Source of the DNA: Arcobacter nitrofigilis DSM 7299
GTDB lineage: Bacteria; Campylobacterota; Campylobacteria; Campylobacterales; Arcobacteraceae
Length of the DNA: 64,000 nt
Direction: 5' to 3'
Assembly (NCBI RefSeq): GCF_000092245.1
Contig: NC_014166.1
Span: 2,728,001-2,792,000, forward strand
This document shows, piece after piece, positions 8,503-16,292 of this stretch. The stretch's first letter is position 1; every line of letters starts with the position of its first letter. Both the position numbers and the translations under genes were made by a program. The notes beneath the pieces are model-generated. The model made no database searches, was not told where the DNA came from, and saw nothing but the letters and a program-made list of their open reading frames with translations.

Positions 8503-9330
8503 TTATACTAAAGGAATATAAATCTCCGTTCTTAAATCCTCAGGTTTACAAGTAATGGGATTCTTATTCAAGTACTTTTCAACAATAGGCAAATCCCTTA
8601 ATTCAACACCACTTTCTACAATCCAATCAGATACTCCATCATAAGTATTGATTAGTTCTGTATAAGAACCTTTATGTAAAAACATAGCATATTTTCCACC
8701 ATCGATTATTTTACGTTGAATTTCACCCTCTGATTTAATATTTTTATTCACCCATGAAACACAAGCATCATATCTTAGTTTGTCTGCATCTGTAATACGG
8801 GGATTATCATGCCCTATTCCAAACATCATTACATCATCTCTTATAAAATACTCTGTGCCCACAAAGTTTATAAGAGTTTCCCATGCTTCAATACTACATT
8901 TTGTATATTCACCTGTTTTTCTTACATACAAGATCTCTATATCTTCTAGCTTTACTATTTTTGGCTCTAACATCTTATTTCCTCTTTTTAATTTTGCATT
9001 TTTTGCAAACTCTTTGGGAGTTATTCCAAAATGCTTTTTAAAAGCTTTTGAAAAAGAAGCATTGGTTTCATAACCACTATTCATGGCTATTTGAGTGATT
9101 TTCTGATTTGTTTTAAACTGTAAAGTAGTACTTTGAAGTCTCACTCTTCTAATATAATCAACCATACTCTCGCCAACAATTGATTTAAAAATACGGTGAA
9201 AATGGTACTTAGAAAAACTGGCAATCTTTGATAACTCATCAAGGGTTAAATCACTATTATAATTTTGCTCAATATATAAAATTACTCTACATACACTTTG
9301 AACATAATCATCTTTTGTACTCTTACTCAT
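8503..9330 (-). CDS. AraC-family regulator with C-terminal GyrI-like effector domain
   Basis: 275 residues. Residues about 10-105 form the double HTH of AraC/XylS regulators (LDELSKIASFSKYHFHRIFK, then QIAMNSGYETNASFSKAFKKHFGITPKEF). A GyrI-like/BmrR-type small-molecule-binding domain follows (about 120-275, IVKLEDIEILYVRKTGEY ... AMFLHKGSYTELINTYDGV). This Rob-like layout usually senses hydrophobic compounds and controls efflux genes. It sits upstream of the hxlR-reductase pair in the same direction with a 61-base gap and could control it, though this is only inferred from position. Confidence 0.9.
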   Translation of the reverse strand: MSKSTKDDYVQSVCRVILYIEQNYNSDLTLDELSKIASFSKYHFHRIFKSIVGESMVDYIRRVRLQSTTLQFKTNQKITQIAMNSGYETNASFSKAFKKHFGITPKEFAKNAKLKRGNKMLEPKIVKLEDIEILYVRKTGEYTKCSIEAWETLINFVGTEYFIRDDVMMFGIGHDNPRITDADKLRYDACVSWVNKNIKSEGEIQRKIIDGGKYAMFLHKGSYTELINTYDGVSDWIVESGVELRDLPIVEKYLNKNPITCKPEDLRTEIYIPLV

Positions 9331-9475
9331 CCGCTCTCTTTCAAACTCTTTTATGTGGAAATTGTATTAAGATTTAGAAATTAAAACTACTCCAAGATTG
9401 CTATTATATTCTATAACTTCTAAAATAAAAAGGAAAGGAAAGTCTCTTTGGAAACTAGATTTAAAGATAGTTTTG

Positions 9476-9505
9476 TGCCTAATCTTAGAGTATTAAGATT
9501 AGGCA
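9476..9505 (-). terminator. Hairpin downstream of the symporter genes
   Basis: Perfect 12-bp inverted repeat (TGCCTAATCTTA / TAAGATTAGGCA) with a six-base loop, 17 bases after the stop of the second symporter gene. There is no good U-tract on the minus strand, so it may act as an RNA 3'-end stabiliser or a weak terminator. Confidence 0.5.
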
Positions 9506-9522
9506 TATTAGAATATTAAATT

Positions 9523-10443
9523 CTATTTTTGATTTTTTTCTTCTTGTTTTGCCCAAAAAGAAGCAATAAGTGATCCTGAGATATTATGCCAAATACTAAA
9601 AATAGCACCTGGTAAGGCACTTAAAGGAGTAAAATACTTACTAGCAAGGGCAACTGCTAGACCTGAATTTTGCATTCCTACTTCTATGGCAACAGTTTTA
9701 CACTCTTTTTTATTATATCCAAATAGTTTTGCTGTATAGAAACCACCAACTAATCCTGTTAAATTATGTAGCATAATTCCAACTAACAAATATAACCCTA
9801 TAGTATCAATTCTTGAATGATTTAATCCAACAACTATCGCAATAATAAAAACAATCGAAACTATTGATAAGACAGCAAAAATATCATTATTTTTATCAAT
9901 AAACTTATGGAAAATATAATTTACAATAACCCCTAAAACAACTGGTGCTAAAACTATTTTTAATATACTTAATAACATACTTAAAGCAGGCACTGGTACA
10001 GTTTGCCCAACATAAAGCAAGGTTAAATAAGGTGTAACTACAATAGATAATAGTGTAGAAACTATTGTCATAGTAATTGATAAAGCAACATCTGCTTTTG
10101 CCAAATAAGAAATTACATTTGATGCTGTTCCCCCAGAAACTGCTCCAACTAATATCATTCCAACTAAAAGTTCTGTTGAAAAATTAAACGCTTTTGAGAT
10201 AACAAAAGCTGCTAATGGCATTAATAAAAACTGTAAAATAACCGTCATAGCTATAATTTTAGGTTTTTTTACAACCCTTTTAAAATCTTCAACCTTTAAA
10301 GTAACTCCCATACAAAACATTATTAAAACAAGTAAAGGAACTATCCAACTTTTAAAATCAACAACCATACTTGATTCATAATATGCAAAGATTGATGCTA
10401 GTATTGCCCATAAAGGGAAGAGAAGCGTAAATTTTTTTATCAT
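9523..10443 (-). CDS. Bile acid:sodium symporter (BASS) family transporter, copy 2
   Basis: 306 residues from the ATG at 10443, chosen over an upstream in-frame start at 10479 because it follows AAAGGATAATT and matches the start of the paralogue (MIKK...LFPLWA). About nine to ten hydrophobic helices, with family motifs CMGVTL(K), GAVSGGTASNVISYLAKADVALS and EVGMQNSGLAVALA. BASS proteins import organic anions with Na+; bacterial members include bile acid and pantothenate-precursor carriers. The product is closely similar along its length to the protein encoded just upstream, indicating a tandem duplication. It may be co-transcribed from the FMN riboswitch leader at 12.3 kb. Confidence 0.88.
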   Translation of the reverse strand: MIKKFTLLFPLWAILASIFAYYESSMVVDFKSWIVPLLVLIMFCMGVTLKVEDFKRVVKKPKIIAMTVILQFLLMPLAAFVISKAFNFSTELLVGMILVGAVSGGTASNVISYLAKADVALSITMTIVSTLLSIVVTPYLTLLYVGQTVPVPALSMLLSILKIVLAPVVLGVIVNYIFHKFIDKNNDIFAVLSIVSIVFIIAIVVGLNHSRIDTIGLYLLVGIMLHNLTGLVGGFYTAKLFGYNKKECKTVAIEVGMQNSGLAVALASKYFTPLSALPGAIFSIWHNISGSLIASFWAKQEEKNQK

Positions 10444-10529
10444 AATTATCCTTTTGAAAAAGTTTGTTATTCTACTCAAAAAGTATTAAAATAATTTAAA
10501 TGCAAATAAATAGTTCTACTCTTTCACTT

Positions 10530-11441
10530 TTATGATTCTTCTTGTTTTGACCAAATACCTGCAAGAATAGAACCTGAAATATTATGCCAAATACTAAATA
10601 TAGCCCCAGGAAGTGCACTTAAAGCAGAAAAATACTTCATAGCTAGAACAACTGCTAACCCAGAATTTTGCATACCAACTTCTATGGCTACTGTTTTACA
10701 TACAGTTTTATCATATCCAAACATTTTCGCAAAATAATATCCAGTAAGTAATCCCAAAAGATTATGGCAAATTATTGCTAACATCAATGATAAAGCAATA
10801 GTAGAGATTTTACTCTCATTTATACCTATTATAATTCCTATAATAAATACAATAGAAATAATAGATAAAAGGGCAAAGATATCATGTCTTTTTTCAATAT
10901 ATTTATTAAAAATTTGATTTAATATAAGCCCTACAATTACAGGTATAAATACTATTTTTAATATACTAAGAAGCATACTAAGAGCTGGTACTGGTACTGT
11001 TTGTCCCACATAAAGAAGTGTTAAATATGGAGTAATAATTATTGATAAAAGAGTTGATACAATTGTCATGGTAATAGAGAGTGCCACATCAGCTTTTGCT
11101 AAAAATGCTATTACATTTGAAGCAGTTCCACCTGAAACTGCTCCTACAAGTACCATTCCCACAAGTAATTCATCGGATAAATTAAATACCTTAGATACTA
11201 TAAAAGCAAATAAAGGCATAAATAAAAACTGCAACACCACAGTCAAAGCTATGATTTTAGGTCTTTTAAATACCCTTTTAAAATCATCAATTTTTAAAGT
11301 AATCCCCATACAAAACATTATAAGAATCAAAAGTGGAATAATCCAAGATTTAAAACCAACCACTAAACTTGGTTGAGAATATGCAAGGAGAGAAAATAGT
11401 ACTGCCCATAAGGGAAACAGTATAGAAATCTTTTTTATCAT
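10530..11441 (-). CDS. Bile acid:sodium symporter (BASS) family transporter, copy 1
   Basis: 303 residues, same family and motifs as its neighbour (CMGITLKIDDFKRV, GAVSGGTASNVIAFLAKADV, EVGMQNSGLAVVLAMKYF, LPGAIFSIWHNISGS). It lies 45 bases downstream of ribB with no terminator-like hairpin between, and 86 bases upstream of copy 2, again without a hairpin. Transcription from the riboswitch-controlled ribB promoter through both transporter genes is therefore plausible. The two copies diverge most at the termini and in the helix around position 100. The substrate is unknown; the position suggests a link to riboflavin or a precursor. Confidence 0.88.
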   Translation of the reverse strand: MIKKISILFPLWAVLFSLLAYSQPSLVVGFKSWIIPLLILIMFCMGITLKIDDFKRVFKRPKIIALTVVLQFLFMPLFAFIVSKVFNLSDELLVGMVLVGAVSGGTASNVIAFLAKADVALSITMTIVSTLLSIIITPYLTLLYVGQTVPVPALSMLLSILKIVFIPVIVGLILNQIFNKYIEKRHDIFALLSIISIVFIIGIIIGINESKISTIALSLMLAIICHNLLGLLTGYYFAKMFGYDKTVCKTVAIEVGMQNSGLAVVLAMKYFSALSALPGAIFSIWHNISGSILAGIWSKQEES

Positions 11442-11486
11442 AAGCTATCCAATAGTTTTTCTTATTCTACAAAAATAAATTTAAAT

Positions 11487-12119
11487 TTACTTTTCTAAGT
11501 ATTCTATATATTCTATAATCTCACAAATACTAATAATTGGCATATCATATTTTTGTGAAAATAGATCTATTTGATTCCCTTTTGCCATGGTTCCATCTTC
11601 ATTTGTCAATTCACATAAGACAGCATAAGGTTCTAGTTTTGCAAGTTTCATTAAATCAACACTAGCTTCTGTGTGACCCTCTCTACCCAATACCCCTTTT
11701 TCATTTGCACTTAAAGGAAATACATGTCCAGGAGATACAATTTTAGACTTTCCATTAGAAGAGATAGCAGCTTTTATAGTTGTAACTCTATCTTTTGCAG
11801 AAACACCTGTTGTAACACCCTCTTTTGCCTCTATTGAAATAGTAAAGGGTGTTTGATAAGCAGAGTTATTTTTTTCTACCATCATAGGTAATTCTAATTC
11901 ATGAACTTTTTGTTTTGGCAAGCATAAGCAGACGATTCCACTACACTCTCTTATTAATAATCCCATTTGTTCTTGAGTGAGATTTTGTGCAGAAAAAATT
12001 AAATCAGCTTCATTTTCACGATCGTAAGCATCTAAAACAATTACACCCTTACCTTTTTGTAAGGAGTGAAGTACTTTTTCCATTTGAGGGAATCTTTTAG
12101 TAGTCATTATTTGATTCAT
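11487..12119 (-). CDS. ribB: 3,4-dihydroxy-2-butanone-4-phosphate synthase
   Basis: 210 residues, the length of monofunctional RibB (no GTP cyclohydrolase II domain). It converts ribulose 5-phosphate to dihydroxybutanone phosphate plus formate in riboflavin synthesis. Visible active-site segments are [15 protein letters not shown] (metal-binding acidic loop), [17 protein letters not shown] and [17 protein letters not shown]. The start at 12119 follows AAAAGGTATAAC. An FMN riboswitch lies about 95 bases upstream on the same strand, so expression should fall when FMN is plentiful. Two BASS transporter genes follow. Confidence 0.95.
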   Translation of the reverse strand: MNQIMTTKRFPQMEKVLHSLQKGKGVIVLDAYDRENEADLIFSAQNLTQEQMGLLIRECSGIVCLCLPKQKVHELELPMMVEKNNSAYQTPFTISIEAKEGVTTGVSAKDRVTTIKAAISSNGKSKIVSPGHVFPLSANEKGVLGREGHTEASVDLMKLAKLEPYAVLCELTNEDGTMAKGNQIDLFSQKYDMPIISICEIIEYIEYLEK

Positions 12120-12212
12120 TGTTATACCTTTTATATTTAAGTAAACCTATGAATCAGGGCAGTGCATATAGCAATATACTCCTAATTGTGTAACAATAAA
12201 AGTTATATTATA

Positions 12213-12345
12213 TTCTCTTCCATCCAGACTTTAACTGTTGGTTTTGGATTTGCACCAAATCTGCTGACCTTTATAAAATAAAGCGCTCGTGGACTTCTAT
12301 TAAGTATAGTTACCACCAGTAAGGAATTTCACCTTGCCCTGAGAA
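12213..12345 (-). promoter_or_regulatory. FMN riboswitch (RFN element)
   Basis: On the minus strand the segment contains the RFN signature blocks in order: TCAGGGCAAGGTGAAATTCC, TTACTGGTGGTAA, GTCCACGAGCGC, GGTCAGCAGATTTGGTG, AAATCCAAAACC and GTCTGGATGGAAGAGAA. These match the conserved strands of the six-stem FMN aptamer. It controls ribB. A heptamer GCCCTGA in the spacer (plus-strand 12154-12160) is exactly complementary to TCAGGGC at the aptamer's 5' edge, a likely part of the switching structure. Confidence 0.95.
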
Positions 12346-12398
12346 ATAAATTTGAAAAATGCTATCAAAATAAAAATTAAGTACTTCTAAAATGAATT

Positions 12399-12944
12399 TT
12401 AATCAGAAACTATCTCTGAACAACTTACCATCTTCGCATAAGTACCTTCAAGTGCTGCCATAAAAGAGTTATGTACTGATTTTGCAGGAACAATTTCTCC
12501 TAAAAATTCTAAATCTCTTGTCGTACAAGCGTCATGAACAACTGTACAACCATATCCCATATCACTAGCAGCTCTAGTCGTGGCATCTACACACATATGA
12601 CTCATCATTCCACATATTACTAACTCTTTTATTTCTCTTATTTGTAACTCATACTCTAAAGATGTATCTAAAAAACTATTTGGAAAGTTTTTTTCTATAA
12701 TTGTCTCATCTTCCCGTGGATTTAGATTTTCATGTATCTTCATTCCATACGTATCTGGTAAAAAGAATGTTGCTCCTTCATATAAACTTGTATGTTGTAC
12801 ATGAAGTACTGGCATTTTTTTCTCTCTAAAATATTCTAATAACTCTTTTGCTTTTAAACTTGCCTCTTGGGCACCTACTAATTCGCAAGCTCCACCTTCA
12901 AAATAATCATTTTGAATATCTATAATTACCAATGCTTTACTCAT
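12399..12944 (-). CDS. Isochorismatase-family cysteine hydrolase
   Basis: 181 residues. The catalytic Asp is in VIIDIQNDYF near the N-terminus, and the nucleophile Cys is in GMMSHMCVDATTRAA with a cis-peptide-type MM preceding it. HDACTTRDLEFLG is also typical. Members hydrolyse amides or enol ethers (nicotinamide, isochorismate, ureidoacrylate and others), and the substrate here is not evident. Last gene of a four-gene operon, 10 bases after the dehydrogenase gene, behind the TetR-type promoter at 15.7 kb. The FMN riboswitch begins just downstream. Confidence 0.88.
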   Translation of the reverse strand: MSKALVIIDIQNDYFEGGACELVGAQEASLKAKELLEYFREKKMPVLHVQHTSLYEGATFFLPDTYGMKIHENLNPREDETIIEKNFPNSFLDTSLEYELQIREIKELVICGMMSHMCVDATTRAASDMGYGCTVVHDACTTRDLEFLGEIVPAKSVHNSFMAALEGTYAKMVSCSEIVSD

Positions 12945-12954
12945 CTTTTCTCCT

Positions 12955-13884
12955 TTATTTATTTAAAAAATCTTTTATATTTTGTGCAACTTTTTTCATA
13001 AGTCTATTTCTTGATTCACTTGAGCCCCAACCAATATGTGGAGTTAAAAGTAGTCTTTCTTTATTTACAACTTTTAATAATGGATTAGTACGCTCAATTG
13101 GCTCTTTTGCAAATACATCAATACCACAATAAATTTTTTCTTCATCTATAATTTTAGCTAAATCATCTTCATTTATGATTCCACCACGACCAAGATTTAA
13201 TAAAATAGCACCTTTTTTTATATTTTTCATATTCTCATAAGTCAATAAATTTTTTGTATTTTCATTTAAAGGCGCATGGACAGATATAATATCGCAGCTT
13301 TGTAAAAGCTCGTCTAGTTCAACTCTTTTATAGTTTGAATTAGAGTTTTTTCCACTAGTTGAATAATAAACAACTTCACAACCAAAAGCCTCTACTTTTT
13401 TTGCTAAGTCAACTCCAATATCACCAAAGCCTATAATCCCTACTCTTTTTTTATCCAATTCAAAAAAGATATCATCTGCATCATTGAAAGCTGGTACTTT
13501 TCCCCAATTTCCATTATTAAGATACTCTTGATAATAATTTAATTTTTGAATAAAATAAAATATCATCCCAAAAGTAACTTGAACTACACTAGAAGTAGAA
13601 TATCCAGCTACATTTTTCACTTCTATATTTTTACTTTTTGCATACTCTAAATCAATATTATCAGTTCCCGTTGCCGTTATACAAATAAGTTTTATAGAAG
13701 AATCATCCATTTGTTCTTTTCCCAAAACTACTTTATTTGTAATAACTATATCTGCATCTTTTGTTCTCTCTTTTGACTCTTTTTCACTTGTTGTAGTATA
13801 AGATACAACTTCCCCAAACTCTTTAAAAATATCTATATTTATATCTGATCCTAATGTTGCTCTATCTAAAATAACTATTTTCAT
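12955..13884 (-). CDS. D-isomer-specific 2-hydroxyacid dehydrogenase
   Basis: 309 residues. NAD-binding Rossmann motif VGIIGFGDIGVDLAKK, then HAPLNENTKNLL, NLGRGGIINEDDL and the catalytic His in LLTPHIGWGSSESR. The catalytic Arg lies in the loop preceding GIDVFAKEP. It would interconvert a 2-keto acid and a D-2-hydroxy acid with NAD(P)H (hydroxypyruvate or glycerate dehydrogenase type). Its start overlaps the stop of the upstream EamA gene by four bases. Operon context with two exporters and a hydrolase suggests detoxification or metabolite removal, but this is inference. Confidence 0.9.
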   Translation of the reverse strand: MKIVILDRATLGSDINIDIFKEFGEVVSYTTTSEKESKERTKDADIVITNKVVLGKEQMDDSSIKLICITATGTDNIDLEYAKSKNIEVKNVAGYSTSSVVQVTFGMIFYFIQKLNYYQEYLNNGNWGKVPAFNDADDIFFELDKKRVGIIGFGDIGVDLAKKVEAFGCEVVYYSTSGKNSNSNYKRVELDELLQSCDIISVHAPLNENTKNLLTYENMKNIKKGAILLNLGRGGIINEDDLAKIIDEEKIYCGIDVFAKEPIERTNPLLKVVNKERLLLTPHIGWGSSESRNRLMKKVAQNIKDFLNK

Positions 13885-14756
13885 TTTATTCCTTTCTTCT
13901 TTTTATTTATTAATACTATTCCAATTATTATAGTAAATATTCCTATGATTTCGCTAAATTCTATTTTGTCACCCAATAAAAAATATGAAACAATAGCAGC
14001 ACTAACGGGTACCAAATAAAAAATCGAAGATACCTTTGAAACCTCTCCATTTTTTATCATAATATATAAAAGTGACAAGGCACCAATACTCACTCCAACT
14101 GTCATATAAAGTAAAGCAATACTAAAATGAATATTCCAATTTATATGAGAATCTTCAAAAAGCAAAAATGGTAAAACTAAAATTGTGGAACTAAAAGTCT
14201 GTATTGCACCACCAGAATAAAGATTCATATGAGAACAATACTTTTTTTGATACAAACTTCCAATACTAAGACCCAATAATGAGATAAAAGCCCAAAACAG
14301 ACCAAGAGAGGAAAAGGAAGTTTCAAGTTTTGAAAAAACCACAAAACCTACTCCCACAAATCCTATTATTAGTCCTGCCCAAACTCTTATGTTAATATCT
14401 TCATTTAACAATTTTAAGGCTAAAACAGTTACAACAATTGGTTGTAAAGCTATTATCAAAGCATTTGTTGCCCCAGATATACCATAACTAACGGCTAAAA
14501 ATCCTCCTATTGAAAATGTTCCAACAGTTAAACTTCCAGCAATGGCTATATGGAAAACTTCTTTTTTAGTTTTTGGCATTGGTAGTTTAAATATAATAGT
14601 AATCAAAAATAAGATACAAAAAGCAATAAAAAACCGTACTTCTAAAAATGCCATTGGAGATGCATTTTGTAAACCATATTCACAAAAAATAAATCCACTT
14701 CCATATAAGAACATGAAAAAAAATGGCAAAATAGATTTTTGTATATAAAATTTCAT
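13881..14756 (-). CDS. EamA/DMT-family transporter, copy 2
   Basis: 291 residues, ten predicted membrane helices in two EamA repeats, starting with FFFMFLYGSGFIFCEYGL. Conserved family segments include the GISGATNALIIALQPIVV helix and GLIIGFVGVGFVVF. The C-terminal tail INKKKKGIK is basic and cytoplasmic. It is clearly paralogous to the protein encoded immediately upstream (shared YQKKYCS(H/N)MNL and VSKVSS(I/L)FYL segments). The pair may work as a heterodimer or reflect recent duplication. Probably a metabolite exporter; substrate unknown. Confidence 0.88.
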   Translation of the reverse strand: MKFYIQKSILPFFFMFLYGSGFIFCEYGLQNASPMAFLEVRFFIAFCILFLITIIFKLPMPKTKKEVFHIAIAGSLTVGTFSIGGFLAVSYGISGATNALIIALQPIVVTVLALKLLNEDINIRVWAGLIIGFVGVGFVVFSKLETSFSSLGLFWAFISLLGLSIGSLYQKKYCSHMNLYSGGAIQTFSSTILVLPFLLFEDSHINWNIHFSIALLYMTVGVSIGALSLLYIMIKNGEVSKVSSIFYLVPVSAAIVSYFLLGDKIEFSEIIGIFTIIIGIVLINKKKKGIK

Positions 14757-14758
14757 AC

Positions 14759-15652
14759 TTAGCCTTTATTTAATATAGTTTGAACTTGCTGTTTTTTATT
14801 AATCAAATTCATAGCAATAAGTACAATAACAATTCCTACAAACACATTTAACTCTAAATCTTTATTCAACACAAAATAAGCAATTATTGATGAGGAAACA
14901 GGTAAAAGGTAAAACAGTGAAGATACTTTTGACACCTCTTTATGTCTAATCATATAGTACAATAAAGACATAACTCCAATACTTACAACAACTGACATAT
15001 ATACTAAAGCAATAATAAATTCTGTAGTAAAATTAACTCTTATATCTTCAAAGTATAATAAGGGTAAAACAATAATTGCAGATGCAAAAGTCTGAATCAC
15101 TCCTCCTGTGACCAAATTCATATTTGAGCAATATTTTTTTTGATACAAACTTCCAAAGCTTCTACCTATTAAACCTAATATAGCTAATAAAACAGCTATT
15201 AATTGATTTTTATTAATTTCTCCATCAAGCCCTAAAACAAGAGCTACTCCAATAAATCCTAAAATTAATCCAATCCATGCTCTTTTACTTACATTTTCAT
15301 CTAAAAATTTCATAGCAAAAAATGAAACTACAATAGGCTGTAAAGATATAATCAATGAAAAAAAAGCAGGTGATAATCCATAGTTTATTGAATTAAAACT
15401 ACCTATAGAAAAAAGTCCTGAAGATAAAATTCCAGCAATACTTATATGAAAAATATCATTTAAATTTTTTGGAAATTTCATTTTAAATATAAATGCAATA
15501 AGTAGCAAAATAACAAAAGCAACTATATATCGTAATTCTAGAAAAACCATACTACTAGAATATTCTAAGCCCACTTTTATGCATACAAACCCAGAACCAG
15601 ATAGTATAATAAAAACAAGTGGTACAACATAAGGTTTTACTATTTTTAACAT
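14759..15652 (-). CDS. EamA/DMT-family transporter, copy 1
   Basis: 297 residues with ten hydrophobic helices and two EamA domains; SLIISLQPIVVSFFAMKFL and GLILGFIGVALVLGL are the conserved pieces. First gene of the TetR-controlled operon; the next EamA gene starts two bases after its stop. Its ribosome binding site AAGGAG lies in one arm of a 28-base palindrome directly before the ATG, so translation as well as transcription may be controlled there. Confidence 0.88.
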   Translation of the reverse strand: MLKIVKPYVVPLVFIILSGSGFVCIKVGLEYSSSMVFLELRYIVAFVILLLIAFIFKMKFPKNLNDIFHISIAGILSSGLFSIGSFNSINYGLSPAFFSLIISLQPIVVSFFAMKFLDENVSKRAWIGLILGFIGVALVLGLDGEINKNQLIAVLLAILGLIGRSFGSLYQKKYCSNMNLVTGGVIQTFASAIIVLPLLYFEDIRVNFTTEFIIALVYMSVVVSIGVMSLLYYMIRHKEVSKVSSLFYLLPVSSSIIAYFVLNKDLELNVFVGIVIVLIAMNLINKKQQVQTILNKG

Positions 15653-15655
15653 TTT

Positions 15656-15683
15656 TTCTCCTTGACTATTTAGTCAAGGAGAA
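15656..15683 (-). promoter_or_regulatory. TetR-type operator 1 overlapping the ribosome binding site
   Basis: Palindrome with 13-base arms (TTCTCCTTGACTA / TAGTCAAGGAGAA) separated by two bases, lying between the -10 box and the start codon of the first EamA gene. The core CTTGACTA/TAGTCAAG matches operator 2. In RNA the same sequence would form a hairpin burying the AAGGAG ribosome binding site. Confidence 0.75.
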
Positions 15684-15712
15684 GTATAGCAAAGTCTTGA
15701 CTATATAGTCAA
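15683..15712 (-). promoter_or_regulatory. Sigma70-type promoter of the EamA operon
   Basis: On the minus strand TTGACT (15712-15707) and TATACT (15688-15683) are separated by 18 bases. The -35 hexamer lies inside operator 2 and the -10 abuts operator 1, so repressor bound at either site would block RNA polymerase. Confidence 0.75.
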
Positions 15713-15715
15713 GAC
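15694..15715 (-). promoter_or_regulatory. TetR-type operator 2 overlapping the -35 box
   Basis: Perfect 22-base palindrome with half-site GTCTTGACTAT and its reverse complement. It shares the core CTTGACTA with operator 1 and lies 10 bases past the tetR stop codon. Spacing and symmetry fit a TetR dimer site. Confidence 0.78.
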
Positions 15716-15724
15716 TTTTGAAAC

Positions 15725-16291
15725 TTATTTTTTGAGTTTATTTAAAAAGAATTCTAATTGGAAAAGACAGTCTCGAAAAACTCGACCATCTTGAGATTTT
15801 TTTGCAGTTCCTAAACACCCTTCAAGTGAAGCTACGATAAAAATAGACATGTTTTTTGTATCTTGGCAATCTATCTCATTTTTTAATACTGCTTTATCTA
15901 ATACTTGTTTGATAATACTTTCAAAGTGAAGATATACATACTCTAAAGCCTCTTTAAAATCTTTATCCTTATAAGAGAGTTCTTGAACCAAATTATTAAG
16001 TTTGCATCCAAAATTAAAATCAAAGCCTTTTCTATCTTTTAAATAAGTTATCAACTCATCAATTATATTTTCTTCATATTCTAATAAATTACCATATTTC
16101 ATATCTATATATGAATAGATTCTCTCTTTTATAACTGCAAGAGCTAGCTCTTTTTTTGACTTAAAGAAGTGGTACATACTTCCTTTATTCATATTTGCTT
16201 GTTTTAAAATTTTGTCAACCGAAGTTGCATGATAGCCATTATGATATATTTCATCATAAGCTACATCTAAAAGTTTTTCTCTACTGTTCAT
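15725..16291 (-). CDS. TetR/AcrR-family transcriptional repressor
   Basis: 188 residues from the ATG at 16291 (MNSREKLLDVAYDEIYHNGY), the usual TetR N-terminus. A longer in-frame start at 16324 would overlap the upstream gene and add atypical residues. The HTH is YHATSVDKILKQANMNKGSMYHFFKSKKEL. The C-terminal helical domain resembles the TetR_C group found in YcdC/AcrR-like proteins. Two near-identical palindromes lie between its stop codon and the EamA operon promoter, so it very probably represses the four downstream genes. It starts one base after the HTH regulator's stop and is probably co-transcribed with it. Confidence 0.92.
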   Translation of the reverse strand: MNSREKLLDVAYDEIYHNGYHATSVDKILKQANMNKGSMYHFFKSKKELALAVIKERIYSYIDMKYGNLLEYEENIIDELITYLKDRKGFDFNFGCKLNNLVQELSYKDKDFKEALEYVYLHFESIIKQVLDKAVLKNEIDCQDTKNMSIFIVASLEGCLGTAKKSQDGRVFRDCLFQLEFFLNKLKK

Positions 16292-16292
16292 T

